DNA from: Sphingomonas gilva
GTDB lineage: Bacteria; Pseudomonadota; Alphaproteobacteria; Sphingomonadales; Sphingomonadaceae
Assembly (NCBI RefSeq): GCF_003515075.1
Contig: NZ_QWLV01000002.1
Location: forward strand, 620,001 to 684,000
DNA: 64,000 nucleotides
Reading direction: 5' to 3'
In this document: positions 53,031-62,713 of the stretch, in pieces
How positions within the stretch are numbered: position 1 is the stretch's first letter
Layout: each line of letters begins with the position of its first letter
Made by a program: the position numbers and the translations under genes
Notes under the pieces: generated by a model
What the model was told of the DNA's origin: nothing
What the model saw: only the letters and a program-made list of their open reading frames with translations
Databases searched by the model: none

Positions 53031-56000
53031 AGTCGTAGTGGTGGAGCGACAGCGCCGACATCCGGGCATCGACAAGGCTATCGAAGTCCTGATAGTCGAA
53101 GGCCGGCGACCGCGCGAAGACGTGCTCCGCCTGCCTCGTGTCGCGAAGCGACACCACCGCCGGCAGCGCCGCATTCTCACCACCGAACCTGCCGACGACA
53201 TCCCGGGCGAAATCGGCCCAATCGGGCAGCCGACCGGCTTGGGCGGCCGGAGCTCCGTCATGGCTGATCGACCCGTTCAGCACGTCTTGCGGACGCACCG
53301 CGCCGATCATCTTGTCGTTGCCGCCGCCGGCGTTGAACACGATGCGGTGATCCGACGTCAGCCCCGATATGTTGACCGTGTCGTTGCCCCGGCCGCCGTT
53401 CACCGTGATGGTGCTGAAGCTCAGGCTCGTCTCGGGCGCGTTGAAGTTGCCGACGACATTGATCGTGTCGCCGCCGTTCACGCCGCCGTTCGGCACGCCA
53501 TTGCCGTCATTGGCGCTGACGTTGAGCGCGTTGACGCTGATCTCCTCGATATTGTCGAGTTCAGCGATCACCGAGGCGAAATTCGTCCCGTTGCGGGTGA
53601 CGACGATCTCGGTGCCGGCCTGAAGCGAAGCGCCGTTGTTCCCGGCCAGGGCATCCCACGCCGCACGGGTGAAGATGGTGAACGTCTCCGCACCCGCGAC
53701 GCCGGTCAGCTGATAGGTGTCGCTGCCGCCGCCGCCATCGATGAAGTCGCGTCCCTGGGTACTGGTCTGGTTGATCGTATCGTTACCGTCGCCGGCGAGC
53801 ACGGTGTCGGCCCCGGCCATGCCGTTCAGCACGTTGTTGCCCGAATTGCCGGTAAGGACATTGGCGGACGCGTTACCGGTGCCGTTTATATTGGCCGCGC
53901 CGAGCAAAGTCAGGTTCTCAACGTCGTTGTCACTGATGGTGTATGCAGCCGCCAACGATCGTACGATATCGACGCCACCACCGACGCCGCCCGCTTCCGT
54001 GACGGTGTCGCTGGCATCGTGGACGGTGAAAGTGTCACTGCCCCCGGCGCCGTTGAGTACATTGGCCACACCTGCAACACCGATCAGCACATCGTTGCCG
54101 CTGCCGCCCATGACATTTTCGACATTGGCGATCGAGGCGAAGCCCGAGCCGGTGCCGGCGGTAAGATCGACCGTCACCGCCGCGGTTGTTCCGGTGTAGC
54201 TGATCGCATCGACGCCGCCCAGCAGATCGACGGTGACCGCCTCGACATTGCTGACGGCGCCGCCTTCGAGCTGGGTGATCGACGTGCCATTGAACACCAC
54301 GTCCAGGACATGTGTGGTGTTGCCAGCGGCGGCGGTGACCACCAGCGTGTCCGTATCGGCCCCGCCATTGACGGTATCGATACCATCGCCGATCGCATAC
54401 CGGATGGTGTCATCGCCGGCGCCGCCGTTTATGGCGTCGCCGCTCCCGCCGCCAACCAGATCATCATTTCCTGCACCGCCGTTGAGCGTGTCGTTGCCGG
54501 CCTGGCCGTACAGCGTATCGTCTCCGACGCCGCCGTTGAGCGTGTCGTTTCCGCCCGCGCCATAGATAATGTCGGTGGCGTTGCCGCCGTTGATCGTATT
54601 ACCTCCGTTCGTGCCGGTGCGAATGGTGAACGTCTCGGTGAAAGACCCGCCGCCAGGTCCGGTTTCCAGCGCTCGGATATCGACCAGATAGGTCGCATTT
54701 GTTCCAAACCCGCCGGTGCGCGACACTGCGCCGGCCGCGGAGACCTGGATGTTCGCGTCGCCGCCGACCTTCGACCATGTGACAGGTGAGTTGTCGACGT
54801 CCACCGTCGCCAGATTGGCGATTACGACGTTCGATCCCGGCAAGGCTCCATCGGCGGGCCTGACGCCCAACCAACGGATGTCGGTGGGAGCGGTAAGTGT
54901 GACCGTCTGGTCGAGGAATTGCAGGGCCTCTACATTTCGGACCCTGTCGGTGCCGTCGCGATCGTCGACACTGTCGGTAACCGAAATGAAGCCGTCGCCA
55001 TTCACGTCGGCGGCCGCGGTAATCACCACATCGCCAGCCAGAACGCGGCCCTCGATCAGATAATCGGCCAGATTCCCCTGGAACCTCGCGACATCCGTGT
55101 CGTCGAGCGAGTCACTGGACAGGATCTCCCGCACGATCGCCAGTTGACCGGGATTATAGGTGCGGTTGAACATCAGGGTGACGAGTTCGCTCATGCTGTC
55201 CGCCGTGGCGATTTCATCACCGACGCCGCCGTTCGGGCCGACCGATTCCCGCACGCTGATGCGCACGTTCAGCCAGCTGTCGCCGTCGATGATGTCGTCG
55301 CCACCCCGGCCGCTGATGACGTCGCTGCCGTCGCCGCCGAGGAGGATGTCGCCGGCGATGAACGAGTCGACGCCCGCGCCCAGCAGTTCCTGCAGGCCGT
55401 CGATGCGGGCGATGCCGTCCGCATCCAGCGCGCTGCCGCGATATCCTTCGGTGCCGCCTTGGGCGAACGGCAGGCGTTCGTCCGCGATGGTGTCGGCGCC
55501 CGTCAGGATGTCGTCGAAATGGGAGCCCGAGAGGCCTTCGATCGCCTCATAGGCGTCCAGCGTGGCATTTGCAGGCGGCGTCGGGTTCTCATCGAACACG
55601 ATTCCCCGGGTCAGATCCGCGTCGACCCCGAAATCATTGTCCTTGTAGGTCGCCCAGTCCCAGCCGGACATGCCGGCCAGCTTGCCGCGGCCCGGGCTGC
55701 CGACCATGATGTCGTCGCCGCCTTCGCCGATGAACTCGTCGAACCCGCCGAGGCCGAAGAACACGTCGTGCCCGTCGATGCCGTCCTGGGCGAACACCTC
55801 GTCGAAATTGTCGCCGGGCGCGCCGTCGAAGGTGCCGTGCTCGATCCAGTCGTCGCCCTCGTTGCCGAGGATGCGTTCGGCGGTGATGTTGCCCAGGATG
55901 AAGTCGTTGCCTTCCCCTGCGAACACCTCCGATCCGGCATCGTTGCCCAGGACGATGAAGTCCTGGCCGCGCCCGCCGAGCACCAGGTCGAGACCCGGGC

Positions 56001-59000
56001 CGGTGTTGATGACGTCATGGCCGTCGCCGAGCTTGATGTTGTCGTCGCCGCCCAGATCGCGCACGACATCGTCGCCGTCGCCGGCATTGATGATGTCGTT
56101 GCCGGCGCCGCCTTCCAGCGTGTCGTTGCCGCCATCGCCAAAGATGGTGTCGTCGCCTTCGCTCGCGATGATGATATCGGCGCCGTCGGTGCCGCCCAGC
56201 ACGACATGCTCGTCACCGGTATAGCGCAGATAGTTGGTGTCGGGACCAACGGTGCCCGGATTGTTGCGGATGACCAGCGGCGTCAGGATGCCGCCGCCGG
56301 TTGGATCGCCGCTCTCCAGATCGCCGTCGCCGTCCAGATCGTTGAACTGGCGGGTCGAGTCGACCTCCAGGATCAATCCCGGCCGCGAGAACACGTCCGA
56401 CGGCAGATGCGTGGCATCGGAGTGCCGCATCATCATGCTGGCGAAGGAATTGCCCTCGAGCTCGCTGAACAGATGCAGGCCGTCGAGCCGCTGCAGATAG
56501 TAGAAGCGGTCGCCATTCTGCAGCTGCTCCATCTGCACTTCGAACACGAAGTTGAAGGTCGAGCCGAGCATGCCGCCGAACGGCAGGATCTTCTCGGCCA
56601 GGCCGCCGATCCACAGGTCGACATTGTCGAGGCCGGTGGTCGTCACGCCGTCGGGCGAGCTCGCCCAGGCGCCGGTGCTGTTGAGGAAGTCCTCCGCATC
56701 GGCGGGCACGCCCGTATCCCCGACACCCATATCGGTGCCGAAGATGATCTCCATCGCCGCGTTGCGCTTGCCCTCCACCGTGGTTTGCGAGGTGATCAGC
56801 GGATGCAGGCCATAGGCCGCGATGAAGTTGATGATCGACGCCTCGTTCTTGATGTTCCCGGCGAAGTCCACCCAGCTTTCATAGGGCTTGAGCCGGGCGT
56901 CGTTGTTGGTCACCTCGTAGAATTCGCGGCGAGCGGCGTTGAGCGACGGAACGCCCGTGTCGCGGCCGCGCGCGAGGTTGATCGTCGCGAGATCGAGCGG
57001 CAGGCCGAGCAGGTTGTTGCGCAGCGCGCTGGTGACGAACTCGTCGATCTCGTTGCCGACCTGGCGGGTCATGCCGCGGATGATGTCGCCGGCGGCGAGG
57101 CCGTCCTCGATCGCGCCGTTGACGCCGTTGAACTGCACGGGATTGAGGAAGCCGTCGATCAGGGAGATGTCGTTCGGCGTGAAGGTCGGGCCGAACCGAT
57201 CGATATCCTCGGTCAGCATCGAATGGCCGAAGCGATAGACGACGTGCGCGAACTCCGCGACGATATCGGGATTGATCGTGGTGTCGAAGCCGTCGGGCAC
57301 GATGAAGGCATCGACCTGCGGCTGGATCTTGCGCGCGAATTCTTCGAACACGAGGTGCTGATACTGCATCTCGTTGCCGAACCTCGCGGCCTGGAACAGG
57401 CGTTCGCCATCCCACACCAGCGCGGCGATCTCCGCGGGGGTGTCCGGCACCGAGGTCACGTCGTCGATCAGCCATTCGTTGAGGAACGCCACGGCATCGG
57501 CCTGCGATGCGCCGCCGGCGAGCATCGCCGCCGCATCGGCAAGGGTGACCTCCTTGGTGTGATCGACCAGGCGGTTGTGTTCGGCATGGAACACATGGTG
57601 GACCGCGGTCAGGCCGACATTCTCGTTCACCCGGCCGTCGCCCGCCATGAAGTGCGCGTCGAGCAGCTCGTCGTCATAGACCAGCGGGTTGTTGCCCGGG
57701 TTGAGCAGACCGATGGTGATGTCGCCGTCTTCCAGGCCGTTGGGCACGGCGGTGTGCGCGATGTCGGCGAGGAAGGCGTGGCCCGTGCGGATCGCCGCGG
57801 CCAGGCCGACGGGCGCGTCCGGCGTGCCGGAGATGACGACATCGTCGGCCGTGTTCGGAATCCCGTCAAGACCGATGCCGGTGATGACCTGGGCGTAACC
57901 GTCCGCGTTGGGAATGAAGTTGCCATATTGATCGGTGCGCAGCAGCGGCACGTTGCCGACATCGTCATCGGTCAGCAGGATGCCGAGCATCAGCGCCTGC
58001 GCCTTGACCTCGCCCCAGGTGGCCATGCCGCCCGGAGACCCGCCCGCGCCCTCGATCAGCTTGCCGGTCGCGACCGGCTCGCCGTCGGCGTTCACCATAT
58101 ATTGCCGCAGGAAGACCTGGTGCGACGAATGCGACGCATAGGTCTGGTTCTGATCGACGAAGGACGTCGTGTTGTTGACCGGCCCGACATCGTCGGCGGT
58201 GCCCATGATGCCGTCCTCGCCGGCGGACACGGTGGCGCGCGTCAGCACCATGAAGTTGGTGTGGCTGCCCTCGACATAGAGCGGATCGTCCGGCTGCAGC
58301 GGGATGAACACCGTGCCGCTGCCGCCCTTGGCGACGAGATCGAGACCGTGATCGAAGAACTGCCCGAACAGGGTGAACCACGAGTTGAACGACGCCGACA
58401 GGCCGCCGTCCGGCGAGATGTTGGGAAGATGGACGTTGTCGCCGTCCATGGCGATGCCATAGGGCGCGAGCGCGGCGTCGCGCACCACGCGCGCCGCGTC
58501 CAGATCGGCGACGGTAACGTCATGCGCAGCCGTGGCCGCGGCGAGCGCGGCGGCGGCGGCGGCTTCGGCCGGGGTGGTCGTCCCGGGATCGCCGTCATCG
58601 GCTTCGACCGCGGCGGTCTCGGCGTTCTGCTTGACCACCCGGGCCTGGTACTCGGCATCGGAGGCCGGCTTGAACGCCTGATAGATCACGGTGATCGCGG
58701 CCAGATCCGCGAAGGGATCGGCGCTGCCGGCCCGGTCGAGGCCTTCGAGGATCGCCGCCGGGTTGCCCAGCGTCTGATCGACCAGCAGGTTGGAGATCGT
58801 CCGCAGGCTGCTGTCGAACACCAGCGAATCGGGATCGTTCGAGGGGTTGTAGTTTGGCGCCGTCGGCATGGGCGGTGCGCCGCCGGGGCCGTCGGGATCG
58901 AACGCCGTCCCGTCCGCGGGGCGGTAGACCGGGTCGAGCAGGGTCGGGAACTCCACGTCGGACGCGCCCCACCGCTCCTGGCCCGGCAGCAGATGGTTGT

Positions 59001-59151
59001 AGCTTCCGTCGACGGTGCGCAGCCCCCAATGGATGTTATAGGCCGGGATCTGGCCGCCGGGACCATAGAGGGGCGTTCCGGCCGCGTGCGCCTCGGCAAT
59101 CTTGATCTGCTGGAGAATGAACTCGAGATCGCTCCTGATGAAATCAACCAT
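53020..59151 (-). CDS. Secreted animal-type haem peroxidase with RTX calcium-binding repeats
   Basis: This 2043-residue protein joins an animal-haem-peroxidase domain (about residues 230-960) to RTX and other calcium-related parts. Catalytic features are the distal histidine in FGQFFDHGLDL (His268), the arginine in HAEHNRLVDH (Arg527) and the proximal histidine in YRFGHSML (His643). RTX nonapeptides (GGxGxDxL type) occur at about 985-1070, 1516-1600 and 1765-1795. EF-hand-like loops DLDGDGDLESGD (near 940) and DVNGDGFISVTD (near 1385), and a cadherin-like domain (about 1415-1515), lie between. There is no N-terminal signal peptide, and the last 60 residues are the likely type I signal. ATG at 59151 follows GGAGG; GTG 59154 is possible. 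The exporter and adaptor genes follow directly. Confidence 0.93.
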   Translation of the reverse strand: MVDFIRSDLEFILQQIKIAEAHAAGTPLYGPGGQIPAYNIHWGLRTVDGSYNHLLPGQERWGASDVEFPTLLDPVYRPADGTAFDPDGPGGAPPMPTAPNYNPSNDPDSLVFDSSLRTISNLLVDQTLGNPAAILEGLDRAGSADPFADLAAITVIYQAFKPASDAEYQARVVKQNAETAAVEADDGDPGTTTPAEAAAAAALAAATAAHDVTVADLDAARVVRDAALAPYGIAMDGDNVHLPNISPDGGLSASFNSWFTLFGQFFDHGLDLVAKGGSGTVFIPLQPDDPLYVEGSHTNFMVLTRATVSAGEDGIMGTADDVGPVNNTTSFVDQNQTYASHSSHQVFLRQYMVNADGEPVATGKLIEGAGGSPGGMATWGEVKAQALMLGILLTDDDVGNVPLLRTDQYGNFIPNADGYAQVITGIGLDGIPNTADDVVISGTPDAPVGLAAAIRTGHAFLADIAHTAVPNGLEDGDITIGLLNPGNNPLVYDDELLDAHFMAGDGRVNENVGLTAVHHVFHAEHNRLVDHTKEVTLADAAAMLAGGASQADAVAFLNEWLIDDVTSVPDTPAEIAALVWDGERLFQAARFGNEMQYQHLVFEEFARKIQPQVDAFIVPDGFDTTINPDIVAEFAHVVYRFGHSMLTEDIDRFGPTFTPNDISLIDGFLNPVQFNGVNGAIEDGLAAGDIIRGMTRQVGNEIDEFVTSALRNNLLGLPLDLATINLARGRDTGVPSLNAARREFYEVTNNDARLKPYESWVDFAGNIKNEASIINFIAAYGLHPLITSQTTVEGKRNAAMEIIFGTDMGVGDTGVPADAEDFLNSTGAWASSPDGVTTTGLDNVDLWIGGLAEKILPFGGMLGSTFNFVFEVQMEQLQNGDRFYYLQRLDGLHLFSELEGNSFASMMMRHSDATHLPSDVFSRPGLILEVDSTRQFNDLDGDGDLESGDPTGGGILTPLVIRNNPGTVGPDTNYLRYTGDEHVVLGGTDGADIIIASEGDDTIFGDGGNDTLEGGAGNDIINAGDGDDVVRDLGGDDNIKLGDGHDVINTGPGLDLVLGGRGQDFIVLGNDAGSEVFAGEGNDFILGNITAERILGNEGDDWIEHGTFDGAPGDNFDEVFAQDGIDGHDVFFGLGGFDEFIGEGGDDIMVGSPGRGKLAGMSGWDWATYKDNDFGVDADLTRGIVFDENPTPPANATLDAYEAIEGLSGSHFDDILTGADTIADERLPFAQGGTEGYRGSALDADGIARIDGLQELLGAGVDSFIAGDILLGGDGSDVISGRGGDDIIDGDSWLNVRISVRESVGPNGGVGDEIATADSMSELVTLMFNRTYNPGQLAIVREILSSDSLDDTDVARFQGNLADYLIEGRVLAGDVVITAAADVNGDGFISVTDSVDDRDGTDRVRNVEALQFLDQTVTLTAPTDIRWLGVRPADGALPGSNVVIANLATVDVDNSPVTWSKVGGDANIQVSAAGAVSRTGGFGTNATYLVDIRALETGPGGGSFTETFTIRTGTNGGNTINGGNATDIIYGAGGNDTLNGGVGDDTLYGQAGNDTLNGGAGNDDLVGGGSGDAINGGAGDDTIRYAIGDGIDTVNGGADTDTLVVTAAAGNTTHVLDVVFNGTSITQLEGGAVSNVEAVTVDLLGGVDAISYTGTTAAVTVDLTAGTGSGFASIANVENVMGGSGNDVLIGVAGVANVLNGAGGSDTFTVHDASDTVTEAGGVGGGVDIVRSLAAAYTISDNDVENLTLLGAANINGTGNASANVLTGNSGNNVLNGMAGADTVLAGDGNDTINQTSTQGRDFIDGGGGSDTYQLTGVAGAETFTIFTRAAWDALAGNNGASLQAGTEIVVTRNGTNFASVIAELDNIEEISVNALNVSANDGNGVPNGGVNGGDTINVVGNFNAPETSLSFSTITVNGGRGNDTVNISGLTSDHRIVFNAGGGNDKMIGAVRPQDVLNGSISHDGAPAAQAGRLPDWADFARDVVGRFGGENAALPAVVSLRDTRQAEHVFARSPAFDYQDFDSLVDARMSALSLHHYDYLI

Positions 59152-59305
59152 CACGCCCTCCGTTGCGAAGCCGGCACCCTTTTCCCGCCCGAACCCCCAC
59201 GGCTCGGGACGGTCATGCTCAAACTGTGTTCAAGCCCGCTTCTTCGGATGGAATTTTGCGCGGAGATTCGCCCAAGACCAATTGGGCTGAAGCATTAAAG
59301 CCGGA

Positions 59306-59317
59306 AGGACTAGTCCT
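59306..59317. promoter_or_regulatory. Perfect palindrome upstream of the peroxidase gene
   Basis: AGGACTAGTCCT is a 12-base perfect palindrome in the AT-richer 250-base space between the peroxidase start (59151) and the receiver gene stop (59403). Its size fits a dimeric LuxR/NarL-type operator, and such a regulator is encoded at 59860-60612. No clear -35/-10 pair was found, so the promoter position is open. Confidence 0.4.
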
Positions 59318-59402
59318 CTATGACTTGCTTGGCCGGTACTATGACCTTCGTCGTAGCCATCTTAACTTGTGTGATATTTTCCAGCGCGTTCAGCAGCTTT
59401 GC

Positions 59403-59807
59403 TCAATAGAGCATGAAGCCGGCGTTCGCGCCGGCGACGGACGGCTCGCTTCCGGCCAGCCGGGTGGCCGCCGCCTCCAGCGCGGCGTGCACGGCCTCGA
59501 GCGTGCAGGGCTTCTCGATGCAGCCGAGCGCGAATTCGGGCATCGCGAAAGGCGGCGCGCCGCCGGTGACGAAGATGCAGCAGATATCGCGCCGGTTGAG
59601 CTCGCAGGCGACGCCGTAGCCCGAGGATTCGCGCGCCAGGGCGATATCCACCAGCGCGAGGTCGATACGCTGTTCCGCCGCGGCGCGCATCGCGCCCGCC
59701 AGATCGTCCGCCACCGCAGTCACGCGGTATCGCCCGTCTAGCTCGACGAGTGCGCTCAGCATCTGCGCGACCGCGGCATCGTCTTCGACGATCAGGGCGC
59801 TCAACAT
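59403..59807 (-). CDS. Receiver-only response regulator
   Basis: This 134-residue protein is a single two-component receiver domain. It has the acidic pair VEDDAA near residue 9, the phosphorylation aspartate in LALVDIAL near residue 55, the threonine-type switch in IFVTGG and the lysine in IEKPC. No output domain follows, so it acts by protein contact or as a phosphate sink. AAGGAG precedes the ATG at 59807. It is cotranscribed downstream of the LuxR-type regulator (53-base gap) and upstream of the peroxidase gene. Similar stand-alone receivers in alphaproteobacteria often tune a histidine kinase or the general stress response. Confidence 0.87.
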   Translation of the reverse strand: MLSALIVEDDAAVAQMLSALVELDGRYRVTAVADDLAGAMRAAAEQRIDLALVDIALARESSGYGVACELNRRDICCIFVTGGAPPFAMPEFALGCIEKPCTLEAVHAALEAAATRLAGSEPSVAGANAGFMLY

Positions 59808-59859
59808 AACAAGCTCCTTGGCGTCGCGGCGCTCCCGGGCGGCGCAACGACCGATATCG

Positions 59860-60612
59860 TCAGCTGGCGAGCGGAAGCGGCTCCGGTCCGCCCGCGGGGC
59901 CGGCGCCCCGCCCTCGCCGTTCGGGCGCGAACAGGCCCGGGATGAAGGCGCCCCGCATGGCCTCCGGCTCGGGCAGATTGTGCAGCGCCGCCGCAGCGCT
60001 GACGCGGTTGTGCACGCCAAGCGCGCGGAACGCGGCGGTGATGTGTACCTTCACCGTGCCTTCCGCGATGCGCAACGCGCGCGCGATCTCCTTGTTGGAC
60101 CGTCCCGCCGCGAGCAGCCCCAGCACCTCGAACTGCCGGTCGGTAAGGCTCTGATCGTGCGGCGCGACGTTGCGCTGCGCCGACGCCTGCGGCTTGGCGC
60201 AGACATCGCTGACCAGCGCCGGCACATAGATATGCCCGGCGAGCACGCTGCGGAATGCATCGAGCATCTCGCTCGCCGGCAGGTCCTTGGGCACATAGCC
60301 ATGGACGCCCGCGCACAGCGCATCGAGCACGGATTGGCGGTCGCGCGTCGCGGCGACGATGACGACGCGAAGCGATGGATGATCCAAGCGCATCTGGCGG
60401 ATCTTCTCAGGTCCGCGCATGCCCGGCAGGTCGAGGTCGATCGTCACCAGCGCGATGCCCGGGTTGCGGGCGATCGCCGCGACCATGTCATCGAAGCTGC
60501 CCGCCTCGTCGACCGTGGCGATGCCCAGGTCGCGGCTGAACATCGCCGCCAGCCCGGCGCGGCAGAGCAGCTGGCCGTCGGCCACCAGAATATGGTTCGG
60601 AATCCCCTCCAC
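59860..60612 (-). CDS. NarL/LuxR-type response regulator
   Basis: This 250-residue regulator has a receiver-like domain (about residues 5-125; aspartate in VTIDLDLPGM, lysine in YVPKDLP) and a LuxR helix-turn-helix ('LTDRQFEVLGLLAAGRSNKEIARALRIAEGTVKVHITAAFRALGV'). A Pro/Gly/Arg-rich tail ends the protein. The first acidic pair is weak (VADGQL), so phosphorylation may be reduced or absent. The start is uncertain: GTG at 60612 with GGGGA upstream fits the domain, while a GTG at 60723 would add 37 residues from an AT-rich stretch. It lies just upstream of the receiver-only gene and the peroxidase, which it may control. Confidence 0.85.
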   Translation of the reverse strand: MEGIPNHILVADGQLLCRAGLAAMFSRDLGIATVDEAGSFDDMVAAIARNPGIALVTIDLDLPGMRGPEKIRQMRLDHPSLRVVIVAATRDRQSVLDALCAGVHGYVPKDLPASEMLDAFRSVLAGHIYVPALVSDVCAKPQASAQRNVAPHDQSLTDRQFEVLGLLAAGRSNKEIARALRIAEGTVKVHITAAFRALGVHNRVSAAAALHNLPEPEAMRGAFIPGLFAPERRGRGAGPAGGPEPLPLAS

Positions 60613-60795
60613 GTCAGTTCCCCACAAAATGACGCTGAATTCGGCTCGAAGTCGATTGTCTTCAAAGATTTCGGTCAGAATCGCAGCCAGGTTATTATCC
60701 CAGGTTAAGTGTTCTGTCGTCACCTTACCCGAAACGACTCGCGACTGGGATTATGCATAGCCGGTTAACCTGACGGCAGCCTGACGAGCACTTTC

Positions 60796-61818
60796 CTATA
60801 CTTCGGATGTGCCGGGATCCGGTAAGACGAGAACAATTTCCCTTTGTTTGGGAATGGTCTGCAGACTGCCGCCATGGACGGTAATAATACGCGAAACGAT
60901 CGAAAGCCCCATCCCCGCACCGCCGACATGATCCGGATCGGACCGGGGCAGCCGGCGGACTCGGCGGTCGAGCTGCTCCGCGGTCAACCCCGGCCCTTCG
61001 TCGCGGACACGAAACTGCCGGCCTGGGCCGACCAGCACGAACACCGTCCCCTTTGTCGGCGTGGCGCGCAGCCCGTTCTCGACCAGGTTGCGCATCGCCG
61101 CGCGGAGCAGTTCGCGGCGCGCCATCACCATTCCGCTCTCGATCCGGTCGAACACGATTTCCTTGCCCTGCTCCAGCGCGATCGGCGCGAGCCATATGAC
61201 GACATCTTCGGCCAGCTCGGCCAGGCTCACCATCTCCAGCGGCACCGGGGCGGTGGCGTGCGCGTCGACCTGCGCAGTCAGCAGCATCTGGTCGAGCAGC
61301 CGGCTCATTTCCTTGACATCCCCCTTCAGACGCGCGGCGTCGGGGCCGCCCAGCCGGTCGAGCTCGAGCATGAGGATGGCGAGCGGCGTCTTAAGCTCGT
61401 GCGCGGCTTCGGCCGCCGCCGTCTCGCGCCGGTGCGCCACATCGTCCAGCCGGCCGAGCAGGTTGTTGATCGCATCGGCAAACGGCAACAGCTCAGCGGG
61501 GAAGCCGGTGGTGTCCAGACGAAAGCCGCGCTCGGTGCCCTTGACCGCGTCGATATGCCGGGCGCTTGCCGAGAGCGGTTCCAGCGACCTGCGCACGACG
61601 AGCCGGATGCCGAGATACATCGGCAGCATCAGCAATATCAGCGGCAGCACGACGTGCTCGGCGATCTCGAGCCATTCGCCGCGCCAGCCGACCTGCGCGG
61701 ATTGCTGTTCGAGCAGCACATCGACGTCCAGGCTGACGAAGGCGATCAACGCCAGCCCGCCGGTCAGCCCGACTATTGTCAGCCCGCGCGTCAGCCGGTC
61801 GGAAACCGCCTCCCTCAC
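60796..61818 (-). CDS. Sensor histidine kinase
   Basis: This 340-residue kinase has two membrane segments (about residues 10-32 and 57-80) enclosing a very short periplasmic loop of about 25 residues. A HAMP-like region follows, then the dimerisation helix with the phosphorylated histidine in EAAHELKTPLAIL, and an ATPase with N box RNLVENGLRAT, G1 VRDEGPGL and G2 GGAGMGLSIV. The short loop means it cannot have a large extracellular sensor. GTG at 61818 overlaps the stop of the OmpR-type regulator gene (GTGA), so the two are made together as a pair. Confidence 0.9.
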   Translation of the reverse strand: MREAVSDRLTRGLTIVGLTGGLALIAFVSLDVDVLLEQQSAQVGWRGEWLEIAEHVVLPLILLMLPMYLGIRLVVRRSLEPLSASARHIDAVKGTERGFRLDTTGFPAELLPFADAINNLLGRLDDVAHRRETAAAEAAHELKTPLAILMLELDRLGGPDAARLKGDVKEMSRLLDQMLLTAQVDAHATAPVPLEMVSLAELAEDVVIWLAPIALEQGKEIVFDRIESGMVMARRELLRAAMRNLVENGLRATPTKGTVFVLVGPGRQFRVRDEGPGLTAEQLDRRVRRLPRSDPDHVGGAGMGLSIVSRIITVHGGSLQTIPKQREIVLVLPDPGTSEV

Positions 61819-62489
61819 CGCGCCTGGTCCCTCAGCATATATCCCGTGCCGCGAATGGTGATCAGCACCTCGCCCGCGCCGGCCGCGAGCAGCCGGTGGC
61901 GCAGCCGCGAGACGATCGCCTCGATCGCGTTGGGCGTCACCGGATCCTCGAAGGAATAGAGCGCTTCGGTGATCGCCGTCTTGTTCACCACGGTGCCGGC
62001 GCGCCGCATCAGCAGTTCCAGCAGATCGGCCTCGCGCCGGGTCAGCTCGATATCGCGTTCGCCGTTGCGCGCGGTTCGCCCGGCGGTGTCGAACTGCAGA
62101 TCGCCGATCCGCATCACCGGCGCGTTGCGATAGCCCGGCCGGCGAAGCAGCGCGCGGAGCCGCGCGGCGAGTTCGGCGATGTCGACCGGCTTGACCAGAT
62201 AATCGTCGGCCCCCGCGTCGAGCCCGGCGACGCGATCGCCCAGCGCATCGCGCGCGGTCATGACCAGGATCGGCAGATCGAGCATGTTCGCATTGGCGCG
62301 CAGCCACGCCAGCCCGTCGCCGTCGGGCAGGCCGAGATCGAGGATCATCGCGTCGTAGGTCGCGGTCCTGAGCGCCTGTTCGGCATGGGCGAGATTGCCG
62401 GCGCGGTCCACGGCGAAGCCCTTTTCGGCGATGCCGCGCGCGAACAGCCCGGCCAGACGGGCGTTGTCCTCTACGATCAGGACACGCAT
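61815..62489 (-). CDS. OmpR/PhoB-type response regulator
   Basis: This 224-residue protein has a receiver domain (acidic pair VEDNAR, aspartate in MILDLGLPDGDG near residue 51, lysine in YLVKPVD) and a C-terminal winged helix ('ELTRREADLLELLMRRAGTVVNKTAITEALYSFEDPVTPNAIEAIVSRLRHRL', 'IRGTGYML'). ATG at 62489 (MRVLIVED) is the standard start. It forms a coupled regulator-kinase operon with 60796-61818. The spacing to the LuxR-type gene downstream suggests a separate transcript. Its regulon is unknown; membership in the QseB/PmrA-like group is a guess from the sequence style. Confidence 0.93.
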   Translation of the reverse strand: MRVLIVEDNARLAGLFARGIAEKGFAVDRAGNLAHAEQALRTATYDAMILDLGLPDGDGLAWLRANANMLDLPILVMTARDALGDRVAGLDAGADDYLVKPVDIAELAARLRALLRRPGYRNAPVMRIGDLQFDTAGRTARNGERDIELTRREADLLELLMRRAGTVVNKTAITEALYSFEDPVTPNAIEAIVSRLRHRLLAAGAGEVLITIRGTGYMLRDQAR

Positions 62490-62713
62490 CGGCCCGCGAT
62501 CGCCGAGGTGCGGCCACAGCCGCACAGCTTCAGGAACGCATCCTTCCCCACAGCCCAGCCTCCCCCCTCGACCGACGGACAGATATTATCGCAGATCGGG
62601 GACGAAAGCGATGCGCCACATTGACACGGCCCTTGGCCTGGCCCGGACCCGTCTTGTCGCCGGCGCGCACCGAATTCTGGCAATCGGCGGAGCGGCCGGT
62701 ATAGCGTGGCGCG

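Noticed and set aside
54345..56210. Short-period repeats that could suggest a CRISPR array or tandem DNA repeat
   Set aside because: The repetition is at protein level (RTX nonapeptides in the peroxidase). The DNA copies are diverged and have no uniform spacers.
54919..59298. A 1459-codon open frame antisense to the peroxidase gene
   Set aside because: The minus-strand frame contains the haem peroxidase motifs and RTX repeats; the plus-strand translation is the mirror of repeated codons and has no known fold.
60613..60723. A 37-residue N-terminal extension of the LuxR-type regulator
   Set aside because: The stretch is AT-richer than the gene, does not extend the receiver domain, and more likely holds the promoter.
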